A program made the position numbers and the translations under genes. Below are positions 55,163 through 64,000 of a DNA stretch of 64,000 nucleotides, one piece after another. The notes under the pieces were generated by a model that ran no database searches, was not told the origin of the DNA, and saw nothing but the letters and a program-made list of their open reading frames with translations. Every line of letters begins with the position of its first letter. The first letter of the stretch is position 1. The stretch spans positions 1-64,000 of the forward strand of contig DASREA010000028.1 of assembly GCA_035652315.1 (NCBI GenBank), read 5' to 3'. Origin of the DNA: CANKHA01 sp035652315 (GTDB taxonomy: Bacteria > Pseudomonadota > Alphaproteobacteria > Rhizobiales > Xanthobacteraceae).

Positions 55163-58100
55163 TTACTCCGCCGCTTCCACGATCTGCTCGCGCTCGAACT
55201 CGGCAAGCGCGCGGCGGTATTCGACCGGCATGATCTTGCGGAACTTGCCGCGCACATTAGGCCAGTCGGCGAGGATTTCGGCGGCGCGCCGCGAGCCGGT
55301 ATAGCGGGCGTGTTGGCCGATGTAGTAGCGCAACCGCTCGGCGTCGTAGCGGGTCATGTCGGTGAGGATGTCGACGCGCCCGTGCGCCTCGAGATCGTGG
55401 CGCGCGTGATAGAGGCGCTCATTGGCGTCCTCCTCGGCGGGAACCGGCTCAAGCTCGACCATCGCCATGTTGCAGCGCTTTTCGAAGCTGCCGTCGCCGT
55501 CGAACACGTAGGCGATGCCGCCCGACATGCCGGCGGCGAAATTTCGGCCGGTCTGGCCGAGGACGATCACCACGCCGCCGGTCATGTATTCGCAGCAATG
55601 GTCGCCGGCGCCTTCGATCACCGCAACCGCACCGGAATTGCGCACGGCGAAGCGCTCGCCGGCGACGCCGCGGAAATAACATTCGCCGGCGATCGCCCCG
55701 TAGAGCACGGTGTTGCCGACGATGATCGACTCTTCCGGGACGAAGCCGGCGTCGGCGGGCGGGCGGATGATGATCTTGCCGCCGGAAAGGCCCTTGCCGA
55801 CATAATCGTTGGCGTCGCCCTCAAGCTCGAAGGTCACGCCCTGCGCCAGCCAGGCGCCGAAGCTTTGCCCCGCGGTGCCCTTGAATTTCACCGTGATCGT
55901 GTCCTCAGGCAGGCCGTCATGGCCGTAGCGCTTGGCGACTTGGCCGGAAAGCATGGCGCCGGCGGTGCGGTCGGTGTTGCGGATGGCCGTCTCGATCGTC
56001 ACCGGCTTGCCCTGCTCGAGCGCGGGCTTCGCCTGCGCGATCAGCTTGCGGTCGAGGATATCGTGGATCTTGTGATCCTGCGCCTCGCAATTGAAGATGT
56101 GAACGCCGGCCGGCGCTTCCGGCTTGTGGAACAGCCGCGAAAAGTCGAGGCCCTTGGCCTTCCAATGTTCCACCATCTTGCGGCGGTCGAGCATCTGCAT
56201 TTGGCCGATCATCTCGTCGAAGCGGCGGTAGCCAAGCGCGGCCATGAGCTCGCGCACTTCTTCGGCGACAAAAAAGAAGTAATTGATGACATGCTCAGGC
56301 TGGCCCTTGAAGCGCTTGCGCAGCACCGGATCCTGGGTGGCGACGCCAACCGGGCAGGTATTGAGATGGCACACACGCATCATAATGCAGCCCGCGGCGA
56401 TCAGCGGCGCGGTGGAGAAGCCGAATTCGTCGGCGCCGAGCAGCGCGCCGACGACGACGTCGCGCCCGGTACGGATGCCGCCATCCACCTGCACCGCGAT
56501 GCGTCCGCGCAGGCGATTTGCCACCAGCGTCTGGTGCGTCTCGGCGAGCCCGATCTCCCAGGGCGAGCCGGCATGCTTGATCGAGGTCAGCGGGCTCGCG
56601 CCCGTGCCGCCTTCGAAGCCGGCGATGGTCACGTGATCGGCGCGTGCCTTCGACACACCGGCGGCGACGGTGCCGACGCCGACCTCCGAAACGAGCTTCA
56701 CCGAGACCTGGCCCTCAGGATTGACGTTCTTTAAGTCGAAGATGAGCTGCGCCAGATCCTCGATCGAATAGATGTCGTGATGCGGCGGCGGTGAGATCAG
56801 GCCCACACCCGGTGTCGAATAGCGCACCTTGGCGATGGTTTTGTCGACCTTGTGGCCGGGCAATTGTCCGCCTTCGCCGGGCTTGGCGCCTTGGGCCATC
56901 TTGATCTGCATCATGTCGGAATTGACGAGATATTCCGTGGTGACGCCGAAGCGGCCCGAGGCGACCTGCTTGATCGCCGAGCGCATCGAGTCGCCGTTGG
57001 GCAGCGGCTTGAAGCGGTCGGCTTCCTCGCCGCCCTCGCCGGTATTCGAGCGCCCGCCGATGCGGTTCATGGCGATGGCCAGCGTGGTATGCGCCTCGCG
57101 CGAGATCGAGCCGAAGGACATGGCGCCGGTGGAGAAGCGCTTGACGATCTCCTTGGCCGGCTCGACTTCCTCGAGCGGCACCGGCTTGCGGCCGTCTTCC
57201 TCCGCGTTCTTGATGCGGAAGAGGCCGCGCATGGTGAGCAGCCGCTCCGACTGTTCGTTCAGCTCGCGGGCAAAGGCGCGGTACTGATCCTGCGAATTGC
57301 CGCGCACCGCGTGCTGCAACGTCGCCACCGTTGAGGCGGTCCAGGCGTGATCCTCGCCGCGCATGCGTACCTGATATTCGCCGCCGACGTCCAAAGCCAA
57401 GCGATAGATCGGCGAATCGCCGAAGGCGTCGCGGTGCCGGCGGATGGTCTCTTCGGCGATTTCGCCGAGGCCGACGCCCTCGATGCGGGTGTGGGTGCCG
57501 GTAAAATAGCGGTCGACGAAATCCTGGCGCAGGCCGACGGCGTCGAAAATCTGCGCGCCGCAATAGGACTGATACGTGGAGATGCCCATCTTGGACATCA
57601 CCTTGAGCAGCCCTTTGCCCACCGATTTGATGTAGCGCTTGACGATTTCCTTGTCGTCGAGCTTCTGCGGCAGAGTCTCCTTCTGTGCCAGCAACGTCTC
57701 GAAGGCGAGATAGGGATTGATCGCTTCTGCGCCGTAGCCGGCGAGGCAAGCGAAGTGGTGTACCTCACGCGGCTCGCCGGATTCGACAACGAGCCCCACC
57801 GAGGTACGCAGACCCTGGCGGATCAGATGATGATGCACCGCCGCGCAGGCCAGCAGCGACGGAATAGGCACACGTTCGGCACCGGCGGCGCGGTCCGACA
57901 GCACCAAAATGTTGATGCCGTCGCGCACCGAAGCTTCCGCCTTGCCGCACAGCCGATCGAGCGCATCCGCCATTCCCGCCGCCCCGTGCTCGGCGGGGAA
58001 GGTGGTGTCGAGCGTCTCCGAGCGGAAATGCGCGCCATCGAGCGAGGAGATGGCGCGAATCTTTTCCAGGTCGCCATTGGTCAAGATTGGCTGGCGCACT

Positions 58101-59890
58101 TCCAGGCGCTTGGTATGCGACATGCCTTCCAGATCGAACAGGTTCGGCCGCGGCCCGATGATCGAGACGAGACTCATGACGAGCTCCTCGCGGATCGGGT
58201 CGATCGGCGGGTTCGTCACTTGCGCGAAGTTCTGCTTGAAATAGGTGAAGAGCAGCTTCGATTTCTGCGACAGCGCCGAGATCGGCGCGTCGTTGCCCAT
58301 CGAGCCGACCGCTTCCTCGCCGGTGACCGCCATCGGCTCCATCAGGATGCGCAGGTCCTCCTGCGAATAGCCGAAGGTCTGCTGGCGATCGAGCAGCGCG
58401 ATGTTAGGCCGCGCCGGCTTGCCTTCGACCGGCGGCAGGTCTTCAAGGACGATCTGCGTGCGCTGGAGCCATTCCCGATAGGGATGGCTCTTGGCCAGCG
58501 TGGACTTCAGCTCCTCGTCGGGAATGAGGCGGCCTTCATCGAGATCGACCAGCAGCATCTTGCCGGGCTGCAGCCGCCATTTGCGGACGATGTCGCGCTC
58601 GGGAATGGGCAGCACGCCCATCTCGGACGCCATGATGATGCGGTCGTCGCGGGTGAGGAAATAGCGCGCCGGACGCAAGCCGTTGCGGTCGAGCGTGGCG
58701 CCGATTTGGCGGCCGTTGGTGAAGGCGATGGCGGCGGGGCCGTCCCACGGCTCCATCAGCGCGGCGTTGTATTCGTAGAAGGCGCGGCGTTCCTCGTCCA
58801 TGAGCGGATTGCCCGCCCAGGCCTCGGGAATCATCATCATCATGGCATGCGCCGGCGAATAACCGCCCATCACCAGGAATTCCAGCGCATTGTCGAAGCA
58901 GGCCGTGTCGGACTGGCCTTCATAGGAGATCGGCCACAGCCTGTTGATGTCGTCGCCGAACAGCGGCGAAGAAACCGAAGCCTGCCGCGCCGCCATCCAG
59001 TTCACGTTGCCGCGCAACGTATTGATCTCGCCGTTATGCGCGATCATCCGATAGGGATGCGCCAGCGACCAGGTGGGGAAGGTGTTGGTCGAGAAGCGCT
59101 GATGCACGAGCGCCAGCGCGCTCTCGAAATCCGGATCGTGCAGGTCTGGATAATAGGTCGCGAGCTGATCCGCCAGGAACATGCCCTTGTAGATCACCGT
59201 GCGGCAGGACAGCGATACCGGGTAATAACCGGACAACCGCCGCTCGCGCCGCCGGTAGACGGCGTTGGAGATCGACTTGCGCAGTACGTAAAGCCGGCGC
59301 TCGAACTCGCTTTCCGACTTGATCGATTTGCCGCGGCCGATGAAGACCTGCAGATGCACGGGCTCGGTCGGCTTCACCGATTCGCCCAGCGTCGAGTTGT
59401 CGGTCGGCACTTCGCGCCAGCCGAGCAGCTCCATGTCTTCCTTGACGATCATCTCGCCGTAGAGCTTGCGGATGATCTCGCGCCATTCCGGCTCGCGCGG
59501 CATAAACAGATAGCCGACCGCATACTCACCGGCCGGCGGCAGCGCGAAGCCGATCCCGGCCGCTTTCTTGGCGAAGAACTTGTGCGGCATCTGCACCAGG
59601 ATGCCGGCGCCGTCGCCGGCGCGCGGATCGGCGCCGACGGCACCGCGATGCTCAAGATTGAGCAGAATGGTCAGCGCATCTTCAATGATCTTGTGCGACT
59701 TGCGGCCTTTGATGTCGGCGATGAAGCCGACGCCGCAGGAATCGTGATCGAGCCGCGGATCATAGAGGCCCTGTGCAGCCGGCAGGCCGGGATCGGCGGA
59801 ATCGAGAAAGCGCGCGCGCGCGTCCATCGGCCGCTCCGCTGCCGAAGCGCCGCGTTTCGCCTGCTCCCGATCAAAACCGTCTGCGCCCAT
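55163..59890 (-). CDS. gltB: Glutamate synthase large (alpha) subunit
   Basis: A 1575-residue GOGAT alpha subunit producing two glutamates from glutamine and 2-oxoglutarate. It has a propeptide before the catalytic Cys of DHDSCGVGFIADIKG (about residue 52), an amidotransferase domain to about 430, a central domain, the FMN-binding synthase domain (about 830-1200; GGRSNTGEGGE, KMAQGAKPGEGGQLPG) and the [3Fe-4S] cysteines in CIMMRVCHLNTCPVGVA. The C-terminal GXG beta-helix domain ends it. ATG 59890 follows GGAAGG. The key enzyme of ammonium assimilation with gltD. Confidence 0.97.
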   Translation of the reverse strand: MGADGFDREQAKRGASAAERPMDARARFLDSADPGLPAAQGLYDPRLDHDSCGVGFIADIKGRKSHKIIEDALTILLNLEHRGAVGADPRAGDGAGILVQMPHKFFAKKAAGIGFALPPAGEYAVGYLFMPREPEWREIIRKLYGEMIVKEDMELLGWREVPTDNSTLGESVKPTEPVHLQVFIGRGKSIKSESEFERRLYVLRKSISNAVYRRRERRLSGYYPVSLSCRTVIYKGMFLADQLATYYPDLHDPDFESALALVHQRFSTNTFPTWSLAHPYRMIAHNGEINTLRGNVNWMAARQASVSSPLFGDDINRLWPISYEGQSDTACFDNALEFLVMGGYSPAHAMMMMIPEAWAGNPLMDEERRAFYEYNAALMEPWDGPAAIAFTNGRQIGATLDRNGLRPARYFLTRDDRIIMASEMGVLPIPERDIVRKWRLQPGKMLLVDLDEGRLIPDEELKSTLAKSHPYREWLQRTQIVLEDLPPVEGKPARPNIALLDRQQTFGYSQEDLRILMEPMAVTGEEAVGSMGNDAPISALSQKSKLLFTYFKQNFAQVTNPPIDPIREELVMSLVSIIGPRPNLFDLEGMSHTKRLEVRQPILTNGDLEKIRAISSLDGAHFRSETLDTTFPAEHGAAGMADALDRLCGKAEASVRDGINILVLSDRAAGAERVPIPSLLACAAVHHHLIRQGLRTSVGLVVESGEPREVHHFACLAGYGAEAINPYLAFETLLAQKETLPQKLDDKEIVKRYIKSVGKGLLKVMSKMGISTYQSYCGAQIFDAVGLRQDFVDRYFTGTHTRIEGVGLGEIAEETIRRHRDAFGDSPIYRLALDVGGEYQVRMRGEDHAWTASTVATLQHAVRGNSQDQYRAFARELNEQSERLLTMRGLFRIKNAEEDGRKPVPLEEVEPAKEIVKRFSTGAMSFGSISREAHTTLAIAMNRIGGRSNTGEGGEEADRFKPLPNGDSMRSAIKQVASGRFGVTTEYLVNSDMMQIKMAQGAKPGEGGQLPGHKVDKTIAKVRYSTPGVGLISPPPHHDIYSIEDLAQLIFDLKNVNPEGQVSVKLVSEVGVGTVAAGVSKARADHVTIAGFEGGTGASPLTSIKHAGSPWEIGLAETHQTLVANRLRGRIAVQVDGGIRTGRDVVVGALLGADEFGFSTAPLIAAGCIMMRVCHLNTCPVGVATQDPVLRKRFKGQPEHVINYFFFVAEEVRELMAALGYRRFDEMIGQMQMLDRRKMVEHWKAKGLDFSRLFHKPEAPAGVHIFNCEAQDHKIHDILDRKLIAQAKPALEQGKPVTIETAIRNTDRTAGAMLSGQVAKRYGHDGLPEDTITVKFKGTAGQSFGAWLAQGVTFELEGDANDYVGKGLSGGKIIIRPPADAGFVPEESIIVGNTVLYGAIAGECYFRGVAGERFAVRNSGAVAVIEGAGDHCCEYMTGGVVIVLGQTGRNFAAGMSGGIAYVFDGDGSFEKRCNMAMVELEPVPAEEDANERLYHARHDLEAHGRVDILTDMTRYDAERLRYYIGQHARYTGSRRAAEILADWPNVRGKFRKIMPVEYRRALAEFEREQIVEAAE

Positions 59891-60317
59891 GTCCTTCCCT
59901 CGTGCCGCACTTGTCTGGCCGGCAGTGCAGCGGCCGCGCCCCGAAGGCGAAGTATTGCAGCAAAGATATCCCTCAAAGCCGCCGGCTGGCTCGCAGGAGA
60001 TTTAACTTTGGGCGCCGTCCGGCACGCCATCCACGCGACGGCGGACGCCGTTTTTGGCGCCGCTCTGGCCTGCATCTTTGCCCGGAAACAGGCGCCAATA
60101 GGACAGTATTGCTGTCCTATACACGCTTGTCAATTTTCCCCTGCAAAACAGGACAGCGCCCGTGAGCTTCGCCCGGTTCCACGCCTCGAATAGAGGAACA
60201 CGGTCGCTTCCATGGCGCAACGGCCTTGCTCGAATTGGATCCGGTTTCCGCCGCCGCTACGCTGCCGCAATGCGGGTTACGATGAGGCCGGTATCGGACC
60301 ATAGGGGAGGGCGCGTC
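59891..60317. promoter_or_regulatory. gltB upstream region with perfect 9-bp palindrome
   Basis: A 427-bp gap between divergent genes with no coding sequence found. ATAGGACAG (60098-60106) and CTGTCCTAT (60112-60120) are exactly complementary with five bases between, and a third copy of the half-site, CAGGACAG, lies at 60149-60156. The site is 208-230 bp upstream of gltB and about 200 bp upstream of the plus-strand gene, so it could regulate either. The binding protein is unknown. The rest of the gap has no obvious promoter or terminator. Confidence 0.6.
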
Positions 60318-60962
60318 GTGCACCACAAAATGCTCGCCGGCTTCGCCGCCGCCGCGATCGGTTTTGCCTGTTTTACGTGTCCGGCCGCGGCCCAGCCGGT
60401 GCTGCCCGACCATGAAGTTGCGACAATCGTTCGCTCCATGGGGCTCACGCCATTGAGCCGGCCGGCCAGACGCGGGGCGACATTCGTGGTGCGCGCGGGA
60501 GACGACTACGGCCAGCAGGTCACGGTGACTATCGACGCCCGAGTCGGCCGCGTTCTCAGCGTGCAACGGGTCGCCGCAGCGGCGGCGCGTAGTCCGTCCG
60601 GTTATGTGCCGGTACCGGGCTATGTGCCGATGCCGCCATATCCACCGGATCCTTACGGCGCTCCCGATGAGTTCGGTCCCGGTTATCCGCCGCCGGCTGG
60701 CGAGCCGCAGGTGATCTACGGGCCCGGCGGCTACAGCGCTGTGGCCCGCCCGCCAGCGCCGATTCCTGCGGCCAAGCCGCCGCTCGCAAAGCCCAGCAAA
60801 TCCGCCGCCGCGCCGCTGCCAAAGGCGCCGCCCAAGGAGACCGCCGCTGCGCAGAAGGATGCCTCGGACGACTCCAAGATCACCACCGGCACGACGAATG
60901 CGAAGAAAGAGCCCGACGCCTCCACGGTGCCGGCTATACCGCCGGTGCAACCTCTGGAATGA
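60318..60962 (+). CDS. Secreted proline-rich protein, hypothetical
   Basis: A 214-residue protein starting at GTG 60318 with a strong GGGGAGG ribosome binding site seven bases upstream. The signal peptide (about 1-26, ending PAAAQ) is followed by a small folded-looking segment (about 30-90; HEVATIVRSMGLTPLSRPAR, VVRAGDDYGQQVTVTIDARVG, resembling a PepSY-like or DUF-type beta sheet) and a long Pro/Ala-rich tail (YVPVPGYVPMPPYP and PPLAKPSK...). Function unknown; probably periplasmic. ATG 60330 is an alternative start. Confidence 0.7.
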   Translation: MHHKMLAGFAAAAIGFACFTCPAAAQPVLPDHEVATIVRSMGLTPLSRPARRGATFVVRAGDDYGQQVTVTIDARVGRVLSVQRVAAAAARSPSGYVPVPGYVPMPPYPPDPYGAPDEFGPGYPPPAGEPQVIYGPGGYSAVARPPAPIPAAKPPLAKPSKSAAAPLPKAPPKETAAAQKDASDDSKITTGTTNAKKEPDASTVPAIPPVQPLE

Positions 60963-61086
60963 CCGTCCTTGTCGTCAACGCTGGGCATCCGTTTGCGTCG
61001 TACTGACCTTGCTTTTCCATCCTGGCGTCACGGAACTATCTTCACCGGTGGCGATTGCATCGGGCTGGGGTGCCGAGAACATCGCC

Positions 61087-61650
61087 ATGCCAAGAATCCG
61101 CCTTCCAGGAATCGAGGTTGTGAGTCGCTGCGGCGCGGGCGGTCTCGTACTCGGATTGCTCCTCGTGATTCCCGCGACGGCGCAAACGATCTACCGGGCC
61201 CTGCCGCCGGACTCCGAAGGCCGGATCATCTTCGTCCCGATTGAGGAAGGACGGGCTGGCGCCGAACTGCAGGCACCGTCTTCACAAAAAGGTGCGCGGA
61301 AATCGGAGAGACACCGCAGGCGATCCTCGGCAGCCACCAAAACCCGCTCCCGCCCGCCAACAGGCCCCGCTGCGCTTCAATCCCCTCCCGCTGCCGCCAA
61401 GGAGAATAAAGCGCCCGGCAAAACCGGAACTGTCATCGCCCCGCCGCAAGCCTCTTCGCCGGCCCAATCCAAAAGCACGCCGGAGCCAAATCCGGAATCG
61501 GCCGCCGAGCCGGCCACCGGAACCATCGCCGAGCCGGCACCGCAAGCTGTCAAGCCGGCCCCGGCGCCGGAAGCACAGCCCGGCATTCCGCCCGGCCGCA
61601 AGGTCATCGATCCCGATCATCCGGTCGAACCCGACACGCCGGAGGAATGA
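61087..61650 (+). CDS. Secreted Pro/Ala-rich protein, hypothetical
   Basis: A 187-residue protein: N-terminal hydrophobic segment (about 14-32, GGLVLGLLLVIPATAQT) looks like a signal peptide; the mature part is low-complexity Pro/Ala/Ser/Lys with basic patches and an acidic end (DHPVEPDTPEE). No family recognised. The frame remains open upstream to 60859 without a sensible start, so ATG 61087 is preferred. The coding case rests on the clean signal peptide and on the stop just before the terminator at 61663. Confidence 0.5.
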   Translation: MPRIRLPGIEVVSRCGAGGLVLGLLLVIPATAQTIYRALPPDSEGRIIFVPIEEGRAGAELQAPSSQKGARKSERHRRRSSAATKTRSRPPTGPAALQSPPAAAKENKAPGKTGTVIAPPQASSPAQSKSTPEPNPESAAEPATGTIAEPAPQAVKPAPAPEAQPGIPPGRKVIDPDHPVEPDTPEE

Positions 61651-61661
61651 ATCCCACGGCC

Positions 61662-61690
61662 AAAAAAAAGCGCCCCGAGATCGGGGCGCT
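61662..61690 (-). terminator. Intrinsic terminator of hsp20
   Basis: AGCGCCCCGA (61669-61678) and TCGGGGCGCT (61681-61690) form a ten-bp GC-rich hairpin. On the reverse strand it is followed by a run of eight Ts (61669-61662), the classic layout. It ends the hsp20 transcript 22 bp after the stop. Confidence 0.95.
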
Positions 61691-61711
61691 CCGTGATTGA
61701 CGGTGTTACCT

Positions 61712-62185
61712 TTAAGCGGCGCGGGCGTCGATCACCTTCGGCTCTTGAGCTTTGGCCTTGCTGATCGGGATGATGCGCGGCTTTTTGGCCTCGGGGATTT
61801 CGCGCACGAGATCGACGTGCAGGAGACCGTTCTCCAGCGACGCGCCCTTCACCTGCACATAATCGGCAAGCTGGAAGACGCGCTCGAAGGCGCGGGCGGC
61901 GATGCCCTGGTAGATGACCTCGCGGGTCTTTTGCGGCTCCTCCTGCTTCTCGCGCTTCTCGCCGCGGATCGTCAGGGTGTTTTCCTTCGCTTCGATCGAC
62001 AGCTCGTCCTCGCCAAATCCGGCGACGGCGACGCTAATGCGGTAGGCGTTCTCGCCGGTCCGCTCGATATTATAGGGCGGATAGCCGGGACTGTTGTCGA
62101 AGCCGCCGACCTGGTCGAGCATCGAGAAAAGCCGGTCAAAGCCGACGGTGGAACGATAAAGGGGAGTGAGATCGAAAGTTCGCAT
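61712..62185 (-). CDS. Small heat-shock protein (Hsp20/IbpA type)
   Basis: A 157-residue alpha-crystallin-domain chaperone. The N-terminus RTFDLTPLYRSTVGFDRLF is typical of IbpA-like proteins. The alpha-crystallin core (about 40-130) includes YRISVAVAGFGEDELSIEAKE and AFERVFQLADYVQVKGASLENGLL, and the C-terminal IPISKAK contains the IXI oligomerisation motif. ATG 62185 has an AGGAGG ribosome binding site that can be hidden in the leader hairpin described next. It ends at a strong terminator. Confidence 0.94.
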   Translation of the reverse strand: MRTFDLTPLYRSTVGFDRLFSMLDQVGGFDNSPGYPPYNIERTGENAYRISVAVAGFGEDELSIEAKENTLTIRGEKREKQEEPQKTREVIYQGIAARAFERVFQLADYVQVKGASLENGLLHVDLVREIPEAKKPRIIPISKAKAQEPKVIDARAA

Positions 62186-62290
62186 GGCATATCCTCCTGT
62201 GAGCGACATGCGGGCGGTCCGCCGCTTGGCCGAACCGGGCCCGTACGCAGCCAATTGGCCTGCGCCCTGAAAACGTGGGAAGCCAAAAGC
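62186..62290 (-). promoter_or_regulatory. ROSE-type RNA thermometer in the hsp20 leader
   Basis: The last leader hairpin, on the reverse strand, pairs GCATGTCGCTC (62214-62204) with GGAGGATATGC (62200-62190) around ACA. A lone G bulges or faces the Shine-Dalgarno GGAGG, and U-C-G-C-U matches the conserved U-Y-G-C-U motif of ROSE elements. Further hairpins upstream (GCAGG...GGCTGC around 62245-62265 and GGCGG/CCGCC-type) complete a multi-stem leader. Heat would open the weak hairpin and free the ribosome site. Structure inferred by eye. Confidence 0.7.
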
Positions 62291-62436
62291 CGTGGCGCAA
62301 GAGGGGCGGCCGTCGCGAGGATCGGTCTAAAGCCACTGTGATCGTTAATGAATTTGCCGCCGGCCGCCCCGGCTTGAGCCGCCCGCAAGGGCTGCTATAA
62401 GGCCGAAGGCGCGCCCGCCCGGCCAGACCCCGTTCC

Positions 62437-63384
62437 ATGAAACTCGTCTCTATTCCGGCGAACCCGGTACCGGATACCGCCGTTTCCGGCTCCCTGCTGA
62501 CGCCGGATGGCGTGGCCTTGCGCTATGCGCGCTGGGCGCCGCCCGCAGGCCGCAAGGGCACCGTCTGCCTGTTTCAGGGCCGCACCGAATTCATCGAAAA
62601 ATATTTCGAAACCGTGCTCGATCTACGCGCGCGCGGCTTCGCCGTGGCGACTTTGGATTGGCGCGGACAGGGCCTTTCCGATCGGCTGTTGCCGGATCCG
62701 CTGAAAGGCTATGTGCGGAATTTTGCCGATTACGATACCGACCTCGAAACCTTCATGCGCGAGGTCGTGCTGCCGGATTGTCCGCCGCCGTTGTTCGCCA
62801 TCGGCCACTCGATGGGTGGCGCGATTCTTCTCCGCGCGCTGTGGAAAGGACATCGCTGGTTCGACCGTATCGTGCTGTCGGCGCCGATGATCTCGCTGCG
62901 TGGAGGGCGCCGGCTCGGTTTCGCCGCCGCGGCAGCGCGGGTCATGCGTCTCGCCGGATTCGGCGGCAGCTATGTGCCGGGTGCCGACCGCGCGCCCGTC
63001 GGCTCCCGGCCTTTCGTCGGCAATGTGCTTACCTCCGACCCGGTGCGTTACGCGCGCAATGCCGCGGTGCTCGAGGCGGAGCCGGCGCTCGGTATCGCGG
63101 CGCCCACGGTCGCCTGGGCGGATGCGGCGTTTCGAGCGATGCACGCCTTCGCCAATCCCTCTTATCCCGCGAGCATCCGCCAGCCCGTGCTGCTGATCGC
63201 GGCGGGGAAAGACGAAGTGGTCTCCCCGCAGGCCATCGAGGATTTTGCCCGCCGTCTGCGCGCGGGCTCGCACCTGATCATCGGCGGCTCGGAGCATGAA
63301 ATCCTGATGGAGCAGGACCATTATCGGGCGCAATTCTGGGCGGCTTTCGACGCCTTCGTGCCCGGTACGCCGCTGTTCAGCTAG
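62437..63384 (+). CDS. Alpha/beta hydrolase (lysophospholipase-like)
   Basis: A 315-residue serine hydrolase of the Hydrolase_4 family (PldB/monoacylglycerol lipase-like). The nucleophile elbow is GHSMGG (about residues 123-128), the oxyanion segment GRTEFIEKYFE is near 47-57, the acid is in LLIAAGKDEVVSP and the His in GGSEHEILME. No signal peptide. Ends 4 bp inside the convergent phosphatase gene. Confidence 0.88.
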   Translation: MKLVSIPANPVPDTAVSGSLLTPDGVALRYARWAPPAGRKGTVCLFQGRTEFIEKYFETVLDLRARGFAVATLDWRGQGLSDRLLPDPLKGYVRNFADYDTDLETFMREVVLPDCPPPLFAIGHSMGGAILLRALWKGHRWFDRIVLSAPMISLRGGRRLGFAAAAARVMRLAGFGGSYVPGADRAPVGSRPFVGNVLTSDPVRYARNAAVLEAEPALGIAAPTVAWADAAFRAMHAFANPSYPASIRQPVLLIAAGKDEVVSPQAIEDFARRLRAGSHLIIGGSEHEILMEQDHYRAQFWAAFDAFVPGTPLFS

Positions 63385-64000
63385 TCCGCTTGCAGCAAGG
63401 CGAGCGCCGCCGCATGCACGCGGCGGTCGCCGGCGGCGACGATGCGCCCGCCGGCAAGCGGCGGCTCGTTGTCCCACGTGGTCATGACACCGCCGGCGCC
63501 GGCAATGATCGGGATCATCGCCATCACATCATGCACCTGCAGCTCGGTCTCGATGACGAGATCGAGGTGGCCGGCGGCGAGCATGCAATAGGCATAACAG
63601 TCGCCGCCGTAGCGCGAGAGCCGCGCCGCATTTTCCACCCGGCGGAAAATCTCGCGATCGGCCGGGTTCATCAACAGCGGACTCGTCGTCGAGACCACCG
63701 CTTCACCCAGCGACGCACAAGCGCGCGTATGCAGATCGCGCGCGCCGCCGGGGCCGCGATAACGCGCGGCGCCGCCATCGCCGGAGAAGCGCTCGCCGGT
63801 GAACGGCTGATGCATCATGCCGAAAACCGGCTCGCCGAAGCGGGTCAGCGCGATCAGCGTGCCCCATGTCGGCATTCCGGTGATAAAGGATTTGGTGCCG
63901 TCGATCGGATCCAGCACCCAGACATATTCGGCGTCGGCACGCTCGCTTTGGTATTCCTCGCCGATGATGCCGTGTTCGGGAAAGCTGCGCCGGATCAGCG
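63381..64000 (-). CDS. hisN: Histidinol-phosphatase, inositol monophosphatase family (5' end outside window)
   Basis: The frame is open from the stop at 63381 to the window edge (about 206 residues), so the N-terminus lies beyond 64000. The metal-binding motif WVLDPIDGTKSFITG, preceded by GEEYQSE (metal Glu pair), and the C-terminal VHDVMAMIPIIAGAGG mark the IMPase fold. Details such as GTKSFITG and YGGDCYAYCMLAAG favour bacterial HisN-type histidinol-phosphate phosphatases over SuhB. Gene assignment is by family resemblance; activity not proven. Confidence 0.82.
   Translation of the reverse strand, partial: LIRRSFPEHGIIGEEYQSERADAEYVWVLDPIDGTKSFITGMPTWGTLIALTRFGEPVFGMMHQPFTGERFSGDGGAARYRGPGGARDLHTRACASLGEAVVSTTSPLLMNPADREIFRRVENAARLSRYGGDCYAYCMLAAGHLDLVIETELQVHDVMAMIPIIAGAGGVMTTWDNEPPLAGGRIVAAGDRRVHAAALALLQAD

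Noticed and set aside
57347..60193. Long plus-strand open frame (about 948 codons) opposite gltB
   Set aside because: It is the GC-driven antisense shadow of gltB, has no ribosome site or recognisable domains, and low-complexity composition.

Overview
The window reads as a single chromosomal stretch from a GC-rich alphaproteobacterium, most likely a Hyphomicrobiales (Rhizobiales) member near the Xanthobacteraceae/Bradyrhizobiaceae. This placement is an inference. It rests on the many TctC-type binding proteins, the ROSE-type small-heat-shock leader, a leader RNA in front of ornithine decarboxylase, a fused FdsGB-type formate dehydrogenase, a fused indolepyruvate oxidoreductase and palindromic intergenic repeats. 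No rRNA operon, CRISPR array or intact mobile element was seen.

Layout. 0-2.8 kb: an initiator tRNA with its terminator, then a visibly less GC-rich pair of unknown genes (the first has a HEPN-like RX5H motif), then a scar made of abutting fragments of a phage DUF2190 gene, a DedA gene and an internally deleted beta-CASP metallo-beta-lactamase gene. 2.8-8.2 kb: an AMP/thymidine phosphorylase-family enzyme and a PRPP synthetase in translational coupling, a CNNM/CorC membrane protein, a VOC protein and an orphan TctC protein. 8.6-23.5 kb: a complete oxalate/formate module. It comprises a tripartite tricarboxylate-type transporter (TctC-TctB-TctA), a GntR/FCD regulator, oxalyl-CoA decarboxylase, formyl-CoA transferase, a 10-formyl-THF hydrolase-like formyltransferase, formate-THF ligase and a two-subunit NAD-linked formate dehydrogenase. 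The genes are separated by palindromic repeats. Together they can be read as: import oxalate, decarboxylate it as the CoA ester, release formate, then either oxidise formate to CO2 with NADH formation or pass it to tetrahydrofolate.

23.7-30.6 kb: a YciI protein and biotin synthase; a reverse-strand fluoride-resistance operon (antiporter, universal stress protein, CrcB/Fluc, DUF190) headed by a fluoride riboswitch; KDPG aldolase followed by two half-permeases; and a convergent KDG kinase. 30.7-34.9 kb: a Zur-box-controlled zinc ABC transporter and a DUF6600 protein with a long Gln-rich tail. 35-36.6 kb: ornithine decarboxylase behind a structured leader of about 400 nt with its own promoter. 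36.6-41.9 kb: a small membrane protein, an M3 peptidase, a CDF metal exporter, and a cobalt-type nitrile hydratase operon whose alpha-subunit gene carries a +2 frameshift.

42-53.6 kb: fused indolepyruvate ferredoxin oxidoreductase and ferrochelatase, an outer-membrane beta-barrel protein, GalU, two tandem MltB-type lytic transglycosylases and a DUF459 SGNH hydrolase. 53.6-64 kb: the glutamate synthase genes gltB-gltD with an unidentified palindrome upstream, two secreted proline-rich proteins, an hsp20 gene with a ROSE-like thermometer, an alpha/beta hydrolase, and a histidinol-phosphatase-type gene cut by the window end.
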